From the NCBI GenBank assembly GCA_032718475.1, contig JAUCBJ010004231.1, forward strand, positions 1 through 24,678: a DNA stretch of 24,678 nt. The letters run 5' to 3'. This DNA is from Nemertoderma westbladi (lineage: Eukaryota; Xenacoelomorpha; Nemertodermatida; Nemertodermatidae). Under the pieces are notes generated by a model. It did not search any database. It worked only from the letters and a program-made list of their open reading frames with translations, and had not been told where the DNA came from. This document shows, piece by piece, positions 8,138 to 16,710 of the stretch. The position numbers and the translations under genes were made by a program. Every line of letters starts with the position of its first letter. Within the stretch, counting starts at the first letter, position 1.

Positions 8138-10305
8138 GTCCTGCTCCAAGTTCAGTATAATTGTGTTGACTGGTCTGGCCTGCTCCAAGTTCAGTCGGAT
8201 TGTGTTGAGTTTGGTCTGGCCTGCTCCAACATCAGTACGATTGTGTTGACTTTGGTCTGGCCTGCTCCAAGATCAGTATGATTGTGTTGACTTTGGTCTG
8301 GCCTGCTCCAAGTTCAGTAGGATTGTGTTGACTTTGGTCTGGCCTGCTCCAAGATCAGTATGATTGTGTTGACTTTGGTCTGGCCTGCTCCAAGTTCAGT
8401 AGGATTGTGTTGACTTTGGTCTGGCCTGCTCCAAGATCAGTATGATTGTGTTGACTTTGGTCTGGCCAGCTCCAAGTTCAGTCGGATTGTGTTGACTTTG
8501 GTCTGGCCTGCTCCAAGTTCAGTATGATTGTGTCGACTTTGGTCTGGCCTGCTCCAAGTTCAGTATGATTGTGTTGACTTTGGTCTGGCCTGCTCCAAGT
8601 TCAGTAGGGTCTGGCCTGCTCCAAGTTCAGTATGATTGTGTTGACTTTGGTCTGGCCTGCTCCAAGTTCAGTATGATTGTGTTGACTTTGGTCTGGCCTG
8701 CTCCAAGTTCAGTATGATTGTGTTGACTTTGGTCTGGCCTGCTCCAGGTTCAGTAGGATTGTGTTGACTTTGGTCTGGCCTGCTCCAAGATCAGTATGAT
8801 TGTTTTGACTTTGGTCTGGCCTGCTCCAAGTTCAGTAGGATTGTGTTGACTTTGGTCTGGCCTGTTCCAAGATCAGTATGATTGTGTTGACTTTGGTCTG
8901 GCCTGCTCCAAGTTCAGTATGATTGTGTTGACTTTGGTCTGGCCTGCTCCAAGTTCAGTATGATTGTGTTGACTTTGGTCTGGCCTGCTCCAAGTTCAGT
9001 ATGATTGTGTTGACTTTGGTCTGGCCTGCTCCAAGTTCAGTATGATTGTGTTGACTTTGGTCTGGCCTGCTCCAAGTTCAGTATGATTGTGTTGACTTTG
9101 GTCTGGCCTGCTCCAAGTTCAGTCGGATTGTATTGACTTTGGTCTGGCCTGCTCCAAGTTCAGTCGGATTGTATTGACTTTGGTCTGGCCTGCTCCAAGT
9201 TCAGTATGATTGTGTTGACTTTGGTCTGGCCTGCTCCAAGTTCAGTAGGATTGTGTTGACTTTGGTCTGGCCTGCTCCAAGATCAGTATGATTGTGTTGA
9301 CTTTGGTCTGGCCTGCTCCAAGTTCAGTAGGATTGTGTTGACTTTGGTCTGGCCTGCTCCAAGATCAGTATGATTTTGTTGACTTTGGTCTGGCCAGCTC
9401 CAAGTTCAGTCGGATTGTGTTGACTTTGGTCTGGCCTGCTCCAAGTTCAGTATGATTGTGTCGACTTTGGTCTGGCCTGCTCCAAGTTCAGTATGATTGT
9501 GTTGACTTTGGTCTGGCCTGCTCCAAGTTCAGTAGGATTGTATTGACTTGGGTCTGGCCTGCTCCAAGTTCAGTATGATTGTGTTGACTTTGGTCTGGCC
9601 TGCTCCAAGTTCAGTATGATTGTGTTGACTTTGGTCTGGCCTGCTCCAAGTTCAGTATGATTGTGTTGACTTTGGTCTGGCCTGCTCCAGGTTCAGTAGG
9701 ATTGTGTTGACTTTGGTCTGGCCTGCTCCAAGATCAGTATGATTGTTTTGACTTTGGTCTGGCCTGCTCCAAGTTCAGTAGGATTGTGTTGACTTTGGTC
9801 TGGCCTGTTCCAAGATCAGTATGATTGTGTTGACTTTGGTCTGGCCTGCTCCAAGTTCAGTATGATTGTGTTGACTTTGGTCTGGCCTGCTCCAAGTTCA
9901 GTATGATTGTGTTGACTTTGGTCTGGCCTGCTCCAAGTTCAGTATGATTGTGTTGACTTTGGTCTGGCCTGCTCCAAGTTCAGTATGATTGTGTTGACTT
10001 TGGTCTGGCCTGCTCCAAGTTCAGTATGATTGTGTTGACTTTGGTCTGGCCTGCTCCAAGTTCAGTCGGATTGTATTGACTTTGGTCTGGCCTGCTCCAA
10101 GTTCAGTCGGATTGTATTGACTTTGGTCTGGCCTGCTCCAAGTTCAGTATGATTGTGTTGACTTTGGTCTGGCCTGCTCCAAGTTCAGTATGATTGTGTT
10201 GACTTGGGTCTGGCCTGCTCCAAGTTCAGTAGGATTGTATTGACTTTGGTCTGGCCTGCTCCAAGTTCAGTCGGATTGTGTTGACTTTGGGTCTGGCCTG
10301 CTCCA
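8138..10305. repeat. Satellite 2, left block: about 53 tandem 41-bp units
   Basis: The unit reads GGTCTGGCCTGCTCCAAG(T/A)TCAG followed by T(A/C)(T/G)GATTGTGTTGACTTT. Diagnostic variants (GGCCAGCTCC, TGTCGAC, CTCCAGGTTC, GATTGTTTTG, CCTGTTCCAAG, paired CGGATTGTATTG) all recur 928-943 bases later, so a 23-unit block of about 943 bp has been duplicated in tandem. The 15-base change in offset comes from one shortened unit near 8605. The block stops at 10305, exactly at the retrotransposon 3' end. Confidence 0.95.
10217..10305. repeat. Left copy of an 89-bp direct repeat flanking the retrotransposon
   Basis: This stretch is identical over 89 bases to 11993-12081. It includes the rare TTTGGGTCTGG variant, found only in these two places in satellite 2. 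It covers about two 41-bp satellite units and starts and ends with GCTCCA. It is either a long target-site duplication or a duplicated piece of array. Confidence 0.8.
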
Positions 10306-11992
10306 CTACTACTACTAGGATCGGCATGCTGCATTGCAGCTGCATTTTTAAGAATGCTGTGCCGGCTTGTCAACAAAATTGCACCGCCACAACTCCCTAT
10401 CACCCATGACATTTGCTAGATCATCCGCATCTTCAAGGCCAGTGTCCTTTAAGATGCGTCTCAAGAAAGTCATGCGCTGTCCACCATGTTTATTCACTCC
10501 ATGAGGCTGCCAAAGTACAAGATTATGCACTGGCTGATCCTCACGGTGAAAGCAATGTCCTGCAAAGCGGAGGCGATTTTGTTCTAGTGTCAAGCTTGGG
10601 GGAACCAATGAGACACCTCCAATGTTATATAGTGTCTGGTTGGAGATGTGTGCATTGTACTTGACACAATGAACCCGGCGTAGCATTCTTGTGAATGTGC
10701 CATCCAGAGATTTGGTGTCCTCAGCAGTTAGAGCCCAGCATGGACTCCCATAGAGGAGTACTGGAACTACTGCTGCTCTAAATAATCGGACCTTAAGTTT
10801 CCGATTAATTCTCGGTGACTTCCAAATCCTGGAAAGCCTATTCAAGGCTGCCCATGCCTTTCACTTACGTATTCGAAGGTCCTCACCTGACTTCCGGATC
10901 CATGATCCCAGGTAACAGAAGTCGTCCACATGCTCAAGCATACCATCCTTTGAGCTTATGCTCATCCGATCAGAGACTTGCTGAGGACTTTCAAAGTTAA
11001 CTGTCAAAATTTTGGTCTTTCTGGAGTTAATAAAAAGACCAACACAAGAAGCAGCATGTTCTAATGAGCTGAGGAGCCGTTGGGCTCCCTCTAATGATTC
11101 TGAGAGTACTCCTAAGTCATCAGCAAAGTCTAGATCCGTTAGGTACTTGGAAGGATTTCCTCGACTTCTGGAGCCAGTAGGTGGAGTTATCATCACCCCA
11201 TCATCATTCTGATGATCTAAGGACATGCGTAGAACATAGTCAACCACAATAATGAACAAGAATGGTGCAAGTGTGTCTCCTTGGAGGACGCCCCATAACA
11301 CTTCAAATGGTTCTGTGTCACCGTCAACAGTAGACACAAATGTTGTCGAACCATCGTATACTGATCTGATTGCTGCAATAATTTCATCAGGAATCCCATA
11401 TAATGAAAGTATGATGAACATACGTGAGCGAGAGACTGAATCAAAGGCCTTGAAGAAGTCAACAAAGATAACAGGCAGATGCCTGTCTTTCTTTTTTGAT
11501 AATTCTTCAATTATCCTTCTAAGTGCCAAAATGGGCTCCATGGTCCCACGACCTTTACGGAACCCATTCTGATTTCCACGGAGCAGTCTCTCAATGGGAT
11601 CCCTGATGCGATTTAATAGAATCCTATTGTATAGCTTTGCAGCAATCGAGATCAATGAGATTCCCCTAAAAGAACCATAGAGTGTTAGGTTGCCCTTCTT
11701 GGGAACTGGCACCAACTTATTTGTTTTCATTTCTTGTGGGACTCTTATTGTTCGGTACATGTCTACTATGATGGGATAGATGAGCTTTAAACACTCAGGT
11801 ATTTTAAAGACCTCAGGGGGAACACCATCTACTCCACTGGCACGATTGGTCTTAATGCTCTTTGCAGCAGCCTTCACTTCTGCAAAGGAGATATCGCCAA
11901 TGGGAATATCTGGGAGTACAGACTCAGACACTTTTACTTCTATAAAGTTATCAGGCAATACCCTGTCATTATTGAGGAGCTTTTCAAAGTGG
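10306..11992 (-). mobile_element. 5'-truncated RTE-like non-LTR retrotransposon inserted in satellite 2
   Basis: The 1.69-kb insertion interrupts the 41-bp satellite. On the minus strand it begins inside the reverse-transcriptase ORF at 11992 and runs through the RT and C-terminal region. It has a short 3' UTR (10347-10318) and ends in a TAG-type triplet tail, CCTAGTAGTAGTAG (10319-10306). A 5' truncation with a simple 3' repeat tail is typical of target-primed reverse transcription and of RTE-type elements. The endonuclease domain and 5' UTR are absent. The flanks are 89-bp identical satellite segments. A second, decayed 3' copy with the same 3' UTR occurs at 14759-15160 without satellite around it, so the satellite is not part of the element. 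Confidence 0.9.
10348..11992 (-). pseudogene. Reverse transcriptase ORF, broken by one in-frame TGA
   Basis: A non-LTR reverse transcriptase copies element RNA into DNA at a nicked target. The frame is open from the satellite junction to TGA at 10863-10861, then continues in the same frame to a stop at 10348. Counting from the non-ATG codon at 11958, I see RT motif 1 (NRASGVDGVPPEVFK, about 38-52), the RGISLISIAAKLYNRILLNRI segment (98-118), NQNGFRKGRGT (129-139), motif A with FVDFFKAFD (165-173, Asp167), motif B WGVLQGD (222-228), motif C FADD (278-281, Asp280/281) and YLGSW (349-353). After the TGA comes the thumb and C-terminal part with KLKVRLFRA and LLYGSPCW, then RLRFAGHC and DRELWR. 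The catalytic aspartates are intact. No ATG start is evident because the 5' end is truncated. It is closest in layout to RTE-type elements; clade assignment needs a phylogeny. Confidence 0.9.
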
Positions 11993-12081
11993 GCTCCAAG
12001 TTCAGTAGGATTGTATTGACTTTGGTCTGGCCTGCTCCAAGTTCAGTCGGATTGTGTTGACTTTGGGTCTGGCCTGCTCCA
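11993..12081. repeat. Right copy of the 89-bp direct repeat
   Basis: Identical to 10217-10305 at every base. It abuts the truncated 5' end of the retrotransposon. See the left copy for interpretation. Confidence 0.8.
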
Positions 12082-12647
12082 AGTTCAGTCGGATTGTATT
12101 GACTTTGGTCTGGCCTGCTCCAAGTTCAGTTGGATTGTGTTGACTTTGGTCTGGCCTGCTCCAAGTTCAGTCGGATTGTATTGACTTTGGTCTGGCCTGC
12201 TCCAAGTTCAGTCGGATTGTGTTGACTTTGGGCTGGCCTGCTCCAAGTTCAGTACCGGTATGATTGTGTTGACTTTGGTCTGGCCTGCTCCAAGTTCAGT
12301 ATGATAGTGTTGACTTTGGTCTGGCCTGCTCCAAGTTCAGTATGATTGTGTTGACTTTGGTCTGGCCTGCTCCAAGTTCAGTCGGATTGTATTGACTTTG
12401 GTCTGGCCTGCTCCAAGTTCAGTCGGATTGTATTGACTTTGGTCTGGCCTGCTCCAAGTTCAGTCGGATTGTGTTGACTTTGGTCTGGCCTGCTCCAAGT
12501 TCAGTATGATTGTGTTGACTTTGGTCTGGCCTGCTCCAAGTTCAGTCGGATTGTGTTGACTTTGGTCTGGCCTGCTCCAAGTTCAGTATGATTGTGTTGA
12601 CTTTGGTCTGGCCTGCTCCAAGTTCAGTATGATTGTGTTGACTTTGG
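11993..12647. repeat. Satellite 2, right block: about 16 tandem 41-bp units
   Basis: The 41-bp units resume immediately on the 5' side of the retrotransposon. Most units here carry CAGTCGG or CAGTATG variants. One unit near 12250 has a 5-base insertion (CAGTACCGGTATG). The first 89 bases duplicate 10217-10305. The array ends at ACTTTGG near 12647. Confidence 0.95.
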
Positions 12648-13086
12648 ACTCAGGCCTTTGCGCAGCATGTGAAATGCTTTGAAACTGTAAAAGGTTTTGA
12701 AACTGTTCTGAAGCCTTTGCTGCTTTTCGATCGTCGCAATTTTCTAACCATGCAAACACGAATTGTTGAAACAATTCAGAGGCCTTCGTGCAGCATGGGA
12801 AATGCTGTAAAGGACTGTTGAAACGGTTTAAATATAAGGTCTGAAGGTATACAGACAGATACTGAAACCAAATGCCAAATAATATAAATGATCAGACCAC
12901 CCTGAAGACATTCAGTAGCTGTTAACTTGCCAAGCCAATCGCCAATACTGATAAACAACAACACTCAGACATTGGGAGGTATAAGAGATGGTTGGATGGA
13001 GAACTATTATTATTTATTTATTACTTCTTTATTTATTTCTGCTAGTCAACACAAGTCGGTCGTGCTGGTCTTAAGGAACATAGATA
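12648..13086. repeat. Intergenic sequence with a direct near-repeat
   Basis: CAGGCCTTTGCGCAGCATG followed by TGAAATGCT and GAAACTGT (about 12651-12710) is partly repeated as GAGGCCTTCGTGCAGCATGG with GAAATGCTG and GAAACGGT (about 12779-12828). No gene is supported. ORFs that cross this part on the minus strand start or end in satellite 2 and show no domain. Confidence 0.45.
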
Positions 13087-13359
13087 GGGGGGGGGGGGGG
13101 GGGGGGGGGGGGTGGGGACTGGACGCAATAAAAATTCATCCCTCTCCAGGGGAAATTGGACGCAAAGAACAGATGATTACTCTCAAAAATAAAACTGTAG
13201 GCCTAACCTGTTCCATTGAGTTTAGTTTATTTTTCTGGTTTAAAATAACGTGCCGCTGTAACCTGCTCCTTTCCCTAAATTGAGAATTTAACAATGAGGC
13301 GGGATATTAATTCGTCAAGGCGGGGTTTTGCGTCCAATTCCCCCCCCCCCCCACACCCC
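13087..13359. mobile_element. Short TIR element with G-run tips, copy B
   Basis: The same element as 5104-5346, in the opposite orientation. The left end is a run of 26 G (13087-13112), T, then GGGGACTGGACGCAA. The right end is TTTTGCGTCCAATTC followed by a C run, then ACACCCC. Compared with copy A it carries an extra TAGGCC near 13200 and has lost a few bases elsewhere. The flanking word GAGACA adjoins the G-rich end in both copies, so it may belong to the element. The ORF at 12927-13283 translates through the G run as poly-Gly and is not a gene. Confidence 0.65.
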
Positions 13360-13607
13360 TGTCTCAAGGCAGCAGGAATCAGAGATGCTAAATGTATTGT
13401 TACCAAATTATTAAAAGCTGTTACACAGTATGTTGTAGATAAGACTGTAAGTGTAATATATATTAGAAAAACATTAGGCCTACACGTAATCCAGTAATAT
13501 GTCAGTATGTAGCTTTGTCAGGTATAAATTATAGTTATATGAGTAAAAAAATGAGTATAGTCTATAGGGTGGCGTGGCCCAACCCCACACTTCTGTTCTC
13601 ATCATTA
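13360..13607. other. Intergenic sequence
   Basis: No gene or repeat is seen between the G-tipped element and the palindrome cluster. Confidence 0.55.
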
Positions 13608-13869
13608 CATGTCAATTTTGACATGTATGTCAATTTTAACATGAGAAAAACTTTAAGTAGTTATATTAACTAAACGGCACGGTGAAAAAAGTTTCTAATT
13701 TACTTATAATTTCGATATTTATATTTAAAATACACGTCTGGAAATATTTCAACACGTCAGGTAAAAAAATGTCAATATTGACATGTCCATGTCAATTTTG
13801 ACATGCCCCATCCTGGAGAAATTAGCTCTACATGTCAATATTGAGTATTGACACATGTCAATATTGACA
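13608..13869. repeat. Cluster of TGTCAA-type palindromes
   Basis: Perfect or near-perfect short palindromes of the form (CA)TGTCAA-WW-TTGACA(TG) occur at 13608-13625, 13627-13642 (imperfect), 13769-13784 (perfect, 16 bp), 13788-13805, about 13832-13852 (interrupted) and 13856-13869 (perfect, 14 bp). A protein-binding site array or remnants of nested inverted-repeat elements would both look like this. It lies directly left of the foldback arm that starts near 13881. Confidence 0.75.
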
Positions 13870-13880
13870 AAGTGCCCGAC

Positions 13881-14331
13881 TGATCGTTGGGATAACTATC
13901 ATTAATATTAAAAGTAAAAATTGTCACCTTATGTGCCCAGCTTCTGCTTTGAGGACTAGTTATGTTACAGCCAAAATGAAAATATGTCCGAAAATATAAT
14001 CACAGCCTGTGAAGGACAAATAGTGGCTGCACGGACACTTTCTGGCTGTAAATATGTGGATAATTTTTGGCTGAGCTTCAGCCAGAAAGTGACCAGTGTT
14101 CCTAACTGGTCTGCCCGTGCCAGCGTGCACCGTGACTGGTGACAGCCGGTACCGGATACATGACTTTTCGTACCGGTACCCAGATAGGCCTATTTTTTGG
14201 GACTTTTTGTCCGCGACATTTCGAAAACAGTTAGGAACACTGGCAGTCGGTGAGAAGTCAAAAATTGGACTTCAAGTCCAATTTTAGACTTCAAGTCCAA
14301 TTTTGGACTCCAAAGTCCAATATTGGACTTT
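13881..14331. repeat. Left arm of a 2.5-kb foldback
   Basis: From ATCGTTGGGATAACTATC at about 13882 to the AGTCCAA palindromes at 14294-14331, this arm is the reverse complement of 16358 down to about 16016, apart from small indels and the 151-bp insertion at 14093-14243. It carries its own inner inverted repeat: CACTTTCTGGCTG (14036-14048) against CAGCCAGAAAGTG (14079-14091), 13 bp perfect. Palindromes in the arm are 14294-14309 (AGTCCAATTTTGGACT) and 14312-14331 (AAAGTCCAATATTGGACTTT, perfect 20 bp). Confidence 0.85.
14093..14243. mobile_element. 151-bp TIR element inside the left foldback arm
   Basis: Perfect 16-bp terminal inverted repeats: CCAGTGTTCCTAACTG (14093-14108) and CAGTTAGGAACACTGG (14228-14243). 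The CAGTG start resembles hAT-type termini. The right foldback arm lacks this block and reads GACCAGTCAGTCGG on its reverse strand at the matching point, giving an empty-site comparison within the window. A clean 8-bp target duplication is not visible. The element has no coding capacity, so it is non-autonomous. A solitary similar end, CCAGTGTTCCTGACTGG, occurs near 16563. Confidence 0.65.
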
Positions 14332-14758
14332 AGTACAACTCCAAGTGTAGGTAACCATGCTGCCATACTGTATATCGGTATTTCAATCAAAACTGCATCC
14401 TGAATCAGTACATATATATTACATAATTACAATGCAACATTATTTTAATGATCAAATTAATAATTATAAGTATTATACAGTTATAACTTATAAGCAGGGA
14501 TCGCACACGTACAGTCAGACATCAGTAGTTACTTTTTGCGGTAGTGGTATGGCTTTGCGGTAGTAGCCTTACTGCCTTAGCGGTGATGGTGAATACCGCA
14601 GTAGCGGTAGTTGAGTTATAGCTGTATAGTTCATTCATACCCATACCTAGCGCCAATACCTGTCTGCCTGTGGTATTTTCGTATGGCAAAAATAAGACTA
14701 CTGTAAACTGTAACCTATTATGTTATTGAGTTAATGTTAATTGACTAATTGTTTTGAT
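14332..14758. other. Foldback interior, no gene seen
   Basis: AT-rich sequence with a patch of GCGGTAG repeats (about 14537-14610, both orientations). No ORF with recognisable content. Confidence 0.5.
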
Positions 14759-15160
14759 TAGGTTCACTGTGTCAAGTACAATGCACACATCTCCAACCAG
14801 ACACTATATAACATTGGAGTTGGAGGTGTCTCATTAGTTCCCCCAAGCTTGACACTAGAACAAAGCCGCCTCCGCTTTGCAGGACATTGCTTCCGCCGTG
14901 GGGACCAGCCAGTGCACCTCATGGAGTGAATAAGCATGGTGGACAGCCCATGACTTTCTTGAGACGCATCTTTCTTACTGTCTCAAAGGACACTGGCCTT
15001 GAAGATGTGGATGATCTAGCAAAAGTCATGGGTGATAAGGCTGTAAGAGTGTAAGGGAGTTGTGCAGGCTCACTTTTGTCAACAAGCCGGGACAGCATTC
15101 TTAATAGGGCCTATAATGCAGCTGCAATGCAGCATGCCGATTGCTGGATTGTAGTTAGTA
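14759..15160 (+). pseudogene. Decayed 3' fragment of the same RTE-like element
   Basis: Homologous to the minus strand of about 10690-10310. It starts at GGTTCACTGTGTCAAGTACA and covers the C-terminal RT part, for example GCCTCCGCTTTGCAGGACAT near 14868, then the 3' UTR word GCAGCTGCAATGCAGCATGC near 15119. It ends near TTAGTAGTATG, a degraded TAG tail. Against the inserted copy it has a deletion of about 20 bases near 14912, insertions near 14974 and 15042, and several frameshifts, so it is non-functional and older. No satellite flanks it. Confidence 0.85.
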
Positions 15161-15216
15161 GTATGTGGTGATAGGGCTCCTTCCCGATCCTGGCCGATTA
15201 TTGTTTTAGTTAGAAA

Positions 15217-15257
15217 AGCCTGCCTCTGTAACCTGTTCCTTTCCCTCAGCCTCAATT
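15217..15257 (+). mobile_element. Fragment of the G-tipped TIR element
   Basis: CTGTAACCTGTTCCTTTCCCT at about 15226 followed by CAATTGG matches the interior of copy B (CTGTAACCTGCTCCTTTCCCT at about 13255). Only about 40 bases align and no ends are visible, so this is a small remnant or a chance retained core. Confidence 0.4.
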
Positions 15258-15827
15258 GGTTTATGACGTGTGTTGTACTTATTATGTGGAGACCCCAACA
15301 CGTTAATCAGTTAATCCCCTTTCATTATCCAGCCGTTTTAAAATACCCTTCCTGTTGTATGGAAAACTTAGAAGAGATGGTGGTAGCATCAACTTTGTAG
15401 TATTTCTTTCTGATAGGGCTCCCATAGGCTTAGACGAAATCGTAGCTTGTACTGTGTACTGTAGTTAGCCTTAGCACTGCAGCAGCGCAGCTGGCAGTTG
15501 GCAAACCTGGCATTGCTACCAGTTTCCACCAAATATAATTTGTAATTAAATATTTATTGGAGCATAATCTAATCTAGTCCTAAAGACCTGCGTAAAGTCC
15601 TGGGTACATAAGGCTGTAAGGTTAGACATAACATGAATGTAAACAATATGCTAAAAGTAAAGTACAAAGTACCTAGAATGCTAGAATGTACCATTATATT
15701 CTAAGTACAGTACACTGAAGATACATACAGAGCTGCAAAGGTAACTTTCCATAACTTAATAATAGCTGTCTGGCTGTCTCTCATCTGTTATGCTTCATGT
15801 ACATTTAAGTTTGATTCTCAATGTCGC
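15258..15827. other. Foldback interior, no gene seen
   Basis: Intergenic sequence with no ORF of interest, RNA gene or clear repeat. Confidence 0.55.
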
Positions 15828-16358
15828 GTCCAAAATTGGACTTAAAGTCCAATATTGGACTTTTGTAAAAATTTAAAGCCTTATAAAAAAAGTTCCCCCT
15901 GGTGAATTTCAGGTCCCCCTGTTCAAAACTCTTATTTTTTGATATATTTTCGATTAAAAAAAAAAATCCCGCCCGATCCAATTACCCAAGGCCCTGGAAC
16001 AATTGGCTGATTTGAAGTCCAATATTGGACTCACAGAAGTCCAATTTTGGACTTGAACTGGAGTCGAAGTCCAATTTTGGACTCAAGTCCAATTTTTGAC
16101 TTCTCACCGACTGACTGGTCACTTTCTGGCTGAAGCTCAGCCAAAAATTATCCACATATTTACAGCCAGAAAGTCTGAAAGTGTCCGTGCAGCCACTATT
16201 TGTCCTTCACAGGCTGTGATTACTGGATTATATTTTCGGACATATTTTGGCTGTAACTTCACTAGTCCTCAAAACAGAAGCTGGGCTGCTGGGCACATGA
16301 GGTGACAATTTTTACTTTTAATAATATTAATGATAGTTATCCCTGTATCCCAACGATG
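15828..16358. repeat. Right arm of the 2.5-kb foldback
   Basis: The arm holds AGTCCAA-type palindromes at 15844-15863 (perfect 20 bp, identical to 14312-14331), 16016-16031, 16037-16054 and 16067-16082, and then the long segment complementary to the left arm up to CCCAACGATGAG at about 16349-16360. Relative to the left arm it has small insertions, for example CAGTAAT near 16218 and GCTGG near 16281, and lacks the 151-bp TIR element. The 69-codon ORF at 16096-16305 lies in the arm and is not called. Confidence 0.85.
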
Positions 16359-16710
16359 AGATTCAGAGATTCTAATTCTCAAATTAATTTATACAGAATT
16401 TTATGGCGGTTCTAATGGCATAACTGCATAATTTTTAGAATGCCAATGTTAAAATTTCACTGCCGGTTTTCAAATGAAATTTAGCATTGTTTTCTGTGGA
16501 TAAATTTCACTCTGAGAGCATTTTCCGCGGACACATTCTGGCTGTAAATTGGACAATTTGTGACCAGTGTTCCTGACTGGAAAAGTCCCAGAACAGCAGA
16601 AGGAAACGTCCTGCTGCCTGCAGTCTTGCTAGATCTGGTAAGGTAGGCGTAACAGCCTAATGCAATGCAGTAGGCAGTGGGCTGGTAGGCCTAATGTTTA
16701 ATTCCATAGG
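16359..16710. other. Intergenic sequence with a partial copy of the foldback core
   Basis: CGCGGACACATTCTGGCTGTAAATT (about 16528) through GTGACCAGTGTTCCTGACTGG (about 16560-16580) resembles part of the left foldback arm and its TIR element. It is a third, degenerate copy in left-arm orientation. No gene. Confidence 0.45.

Noticed and set aside
10185-10412. 75-codon minus-strand ORF running from the RT 3' end into satellite 2
   Set aside because: It is a translation of the element 3' UTR and satellite units in a non-RT frame.
11217-11510. Minus-strand 97-codon ORF
   Set aside because: It overlaps the RT frame out of phase and lacks any motif.
10413-11572. Plus-strand ORFs at 10413-10664, 10815-11000, 11012-11212 and 11252-11572
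   Set aside because: They are antisense shadows of the minus-strand reverse transcriptase.
11940-12000. Satellite 2 derived from the retrotransposon ORF (frame is open across the junction)
   Set aside because: The second copy of the element at 14.76 kb has no satellite, and identical satellite flanks on both sides show the element inserted into pre-existing satellite.
6183-12647. CRISPR arrays
   Set aside because: Units are contiguous near-identical repeats without unique spacers, in DNA with animal-type transposons.
12927-13283. 118-codon plus-strand ORF with a poly-Gly stretch
   Set aside because: The poly-Gly is the 26-G tip of the TIR element. No domain is present and the length depends on the G count.
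14190-14390. 66-codon minus-strand ORF with KSKIGL repeats
   Set aside because: It translates the AGTCCAA palindromes of the foldback arm and has no independent support.
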